Notes under the pieces: generated by a model
Databases searched by the model: none
Told to the model about the DNA's origin: nothing
The model's input: only the letters and a program-made list of their open reading frames with translations
Shown here: positions 63,271 through 64,000 of the stretch, piece by piece
Layout of the letters: every line of letters begins with the position of its first letter
Position numbering within the stretch: the stretch's first letter is position 1
Made by a program: the position numbers and the translations under genes
DNA from: Kurthia sibirica
Lineage (GTDB): Bacteria; Bacillota; Bacilli; Bacillales_A; Planococcaceae
Direction: 5' to 3'
Length of the DNA: 64,000 nt
Assembly (NCBI RefSeq): GCF_003143975.1
Contig: NZ_QFVR01000002.1
Location: 1 to 64,000, forward strand

Positions 63271-64000
63271 GTGACTCAACATGCGGAAAAAGAGATTTTT
63301 AACGCGATAAAATTATGTGATGCAAAAGGGAATTTAAACCCAGCAGCTATTGGATACGCTCGAAAGCCAGTGATTCAAAGTAATTTAAAGGGTCACTTCA
63401 TGCGTAAGAAAAAATGGAATTATTGGTGTATATATGGCGATGATATTATGTTTTCTGCTACGATCAGTCATCTCGATTATGCCGCGGTATGTTTTGTCTA
63501 TTTCTTAGATTATGAAACGCAACGCTTCTACGAAAAGTCCATTACACTGCCGCCGATTGGCAAAAAGGTGAAGATGTCGGAGCATGTATTAGACCCTGTT
63601 ATATGCAATCATTCAGATATGAAAATCCAAATTTTATACGATGGTATTAGCGAAACACAATTGACGGTAACCGTTCCTGATTTTGACGGCGATTTACTGC
63701 ATGCGGACTTGACGATTCATCATCCAAGCGAGGACGAATCGTTAAATGTAGTCATTCCATGGAATCGTCAAACATTTCAACATACAGCAAAACATCATAT
63801 TTTGCCGACATCCGGTTATGTTAAGATTGGCGATAAACGATATGCTTTTGAACCTAAAGATTCCTATGCTGTCCTTGATTTTGGTCGAGGTATTTGGCCA
63901 CGTGAATCGACTTGGAATTGGGCAATGGCCTCTCAAAAATGTCGCAATCACCGCATTGGTCTCAATTTTGGTGGACAATGGACGGATGGTACTGGCATGA
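63271..64000 (+). CDS. DUF2804 family protein (5' part, cut by window edge)
   Basis: Opens with GTG at 63271, 9 bp behind GAAAGGA; an ATG at 63266 is out of frame and stops after one more codon. The 243 codons seen show DUF2804 hallmarks: AIGYARKPV near residue 33, GHFMRKKKWNYWCIYG, then WPRESTWNWAMAS and RIGLNFGGQWTDGTG. Function unknown; the fold resembles lipocalin-like or tocopherol-cyclase-like beta proteins by family reputation only. The 3' end is outside the window. Confidence 0.8.
   Translation, partial: MTQHAEKEIFNAIKLCDAKGNLNPAAIGYARKPVIQSNLKGHFMRKKKWNYWCIYGDDIMFSATISHLDYAAVCFVYFLDYETQRFYEKSITLPPIGKKVKMSEHVLDPVICNHSDMKIQILYDGISETQLTVTVPDFDGDLLHADLTIHHPSEDESLNVVIPWNRQTFQHTAKHHILPTSGYVKIGDKRYAFEPKDSYAVLDFGRGIWPRESTWNWAMASQKCRNHRIGLNFGGQWTDGTGM

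Noticed and set aside
1-64000. CRISPR arrays, tRNA and rRNA genes, prophage
   Set aside because: No regularly spaced direct repeats, no tRNA cloverleaf motifs (GGTTCGAATCC-type) or rRNA-like segments, and no phage structural or integrase genes were seen.

Overview
The window is a stretch of chromosome from a low-GC, Gram-positive, spore-former-like bacterium. Strong AAGGAGG-type ribosome binding sites, LAAC lipoboxes, S-box, M-box and preQ1 riboswitches, a Spx paralogue, YitT/YczE proteins and many short hairpin-plus-U-run terminators all point to Bacillales. The gene content and the GAGCCT-flanked intergenic repeat fit the Lysinibacillus / Solibacillus / Rummeliibacillus / Kurthia group best, but I cannot name a species. 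No rRNA, tRNA or CRISPR array was seen. The only mobile-element trace is the 3' end of a transposase at the left edge.

Layout. 1-3.0 kb: transposase tail, then a three-gene ABC importer (lipoprotein, permease, ATPase; minus strand). 3.3-3.9 kb: preQ1 riboswitch and queT. 3.9-12 kb: a minus-strand fatty-acid operon (acyl-CoA ligase, thiolase, SDR dehydrogenase, acyl-CoA dehydrogenase, two tandem ligase paralogues) with a 19-bp palindrome at its promoter. 12.2-16.6 kb: an inverted-repeat element, threonine dehydrogenase, a small membrane protein, and the divergent methionine-salvage pair mtnU/mtnE. 16.6-19.4 kb: SAM riboswitch and metQNI. 19.5-22.7 kb: TVP38-type membrane protein, M-box, a short upstream ORF and corA, then AIM24. 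23-27 kb: kbl, yczE, ybaK, a hypothetical and a GNAT. 27.5-29.7 kb: topB. 29.8-33.5 kb: MerR, acyl-CoA ligase and acyl-CoA dehydrogenase under a MerR-geometry promoter. 33.5-38.4 kb: an ABC-F ATPase with a leader peptide and attenuator, an FMN reductase, a small coiled-coil protein and a second ABC-F. 38.8-41.8 kb: YitT, a Spx-like protein, MarR and an ECF sigma factor.

42.3-52.7 kb is the most unusual part. An eight-gene minus-strand operon encodes a small membrane protein, an NCS1-type permease, the three subunits of a heme-dependent oxidative N-demethylase-like enzyme, an aldehyde dehydrogenase, a GABA aminotransferase and a succinate-semialdehyde dehydrogenase. It begins at a near-consensus sigma-54 promoter. 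Divergent to it is a sigma-54 activator with an odd domain order (AAA+, then HTH, then a C-terminal sensor-like domain). Two similar palindromes, 21 bp centre to centre, lie where upstream activator sites are expected. The enzyme order suggests oxidation of a secondary or cyclic amine to an amino-aldehyde, then GABA, succinate semialdehyde and succinate; this is inference.

52.8-64 kb: DMT transporter, PucR regulator, CNNM/CorC protein, M20 dipeptidase, a MepB/GyrI-like pair, nitroreductase, divergent MMPL exporter/TetR, and the start of a DUF2804 gene cut by the right edge.
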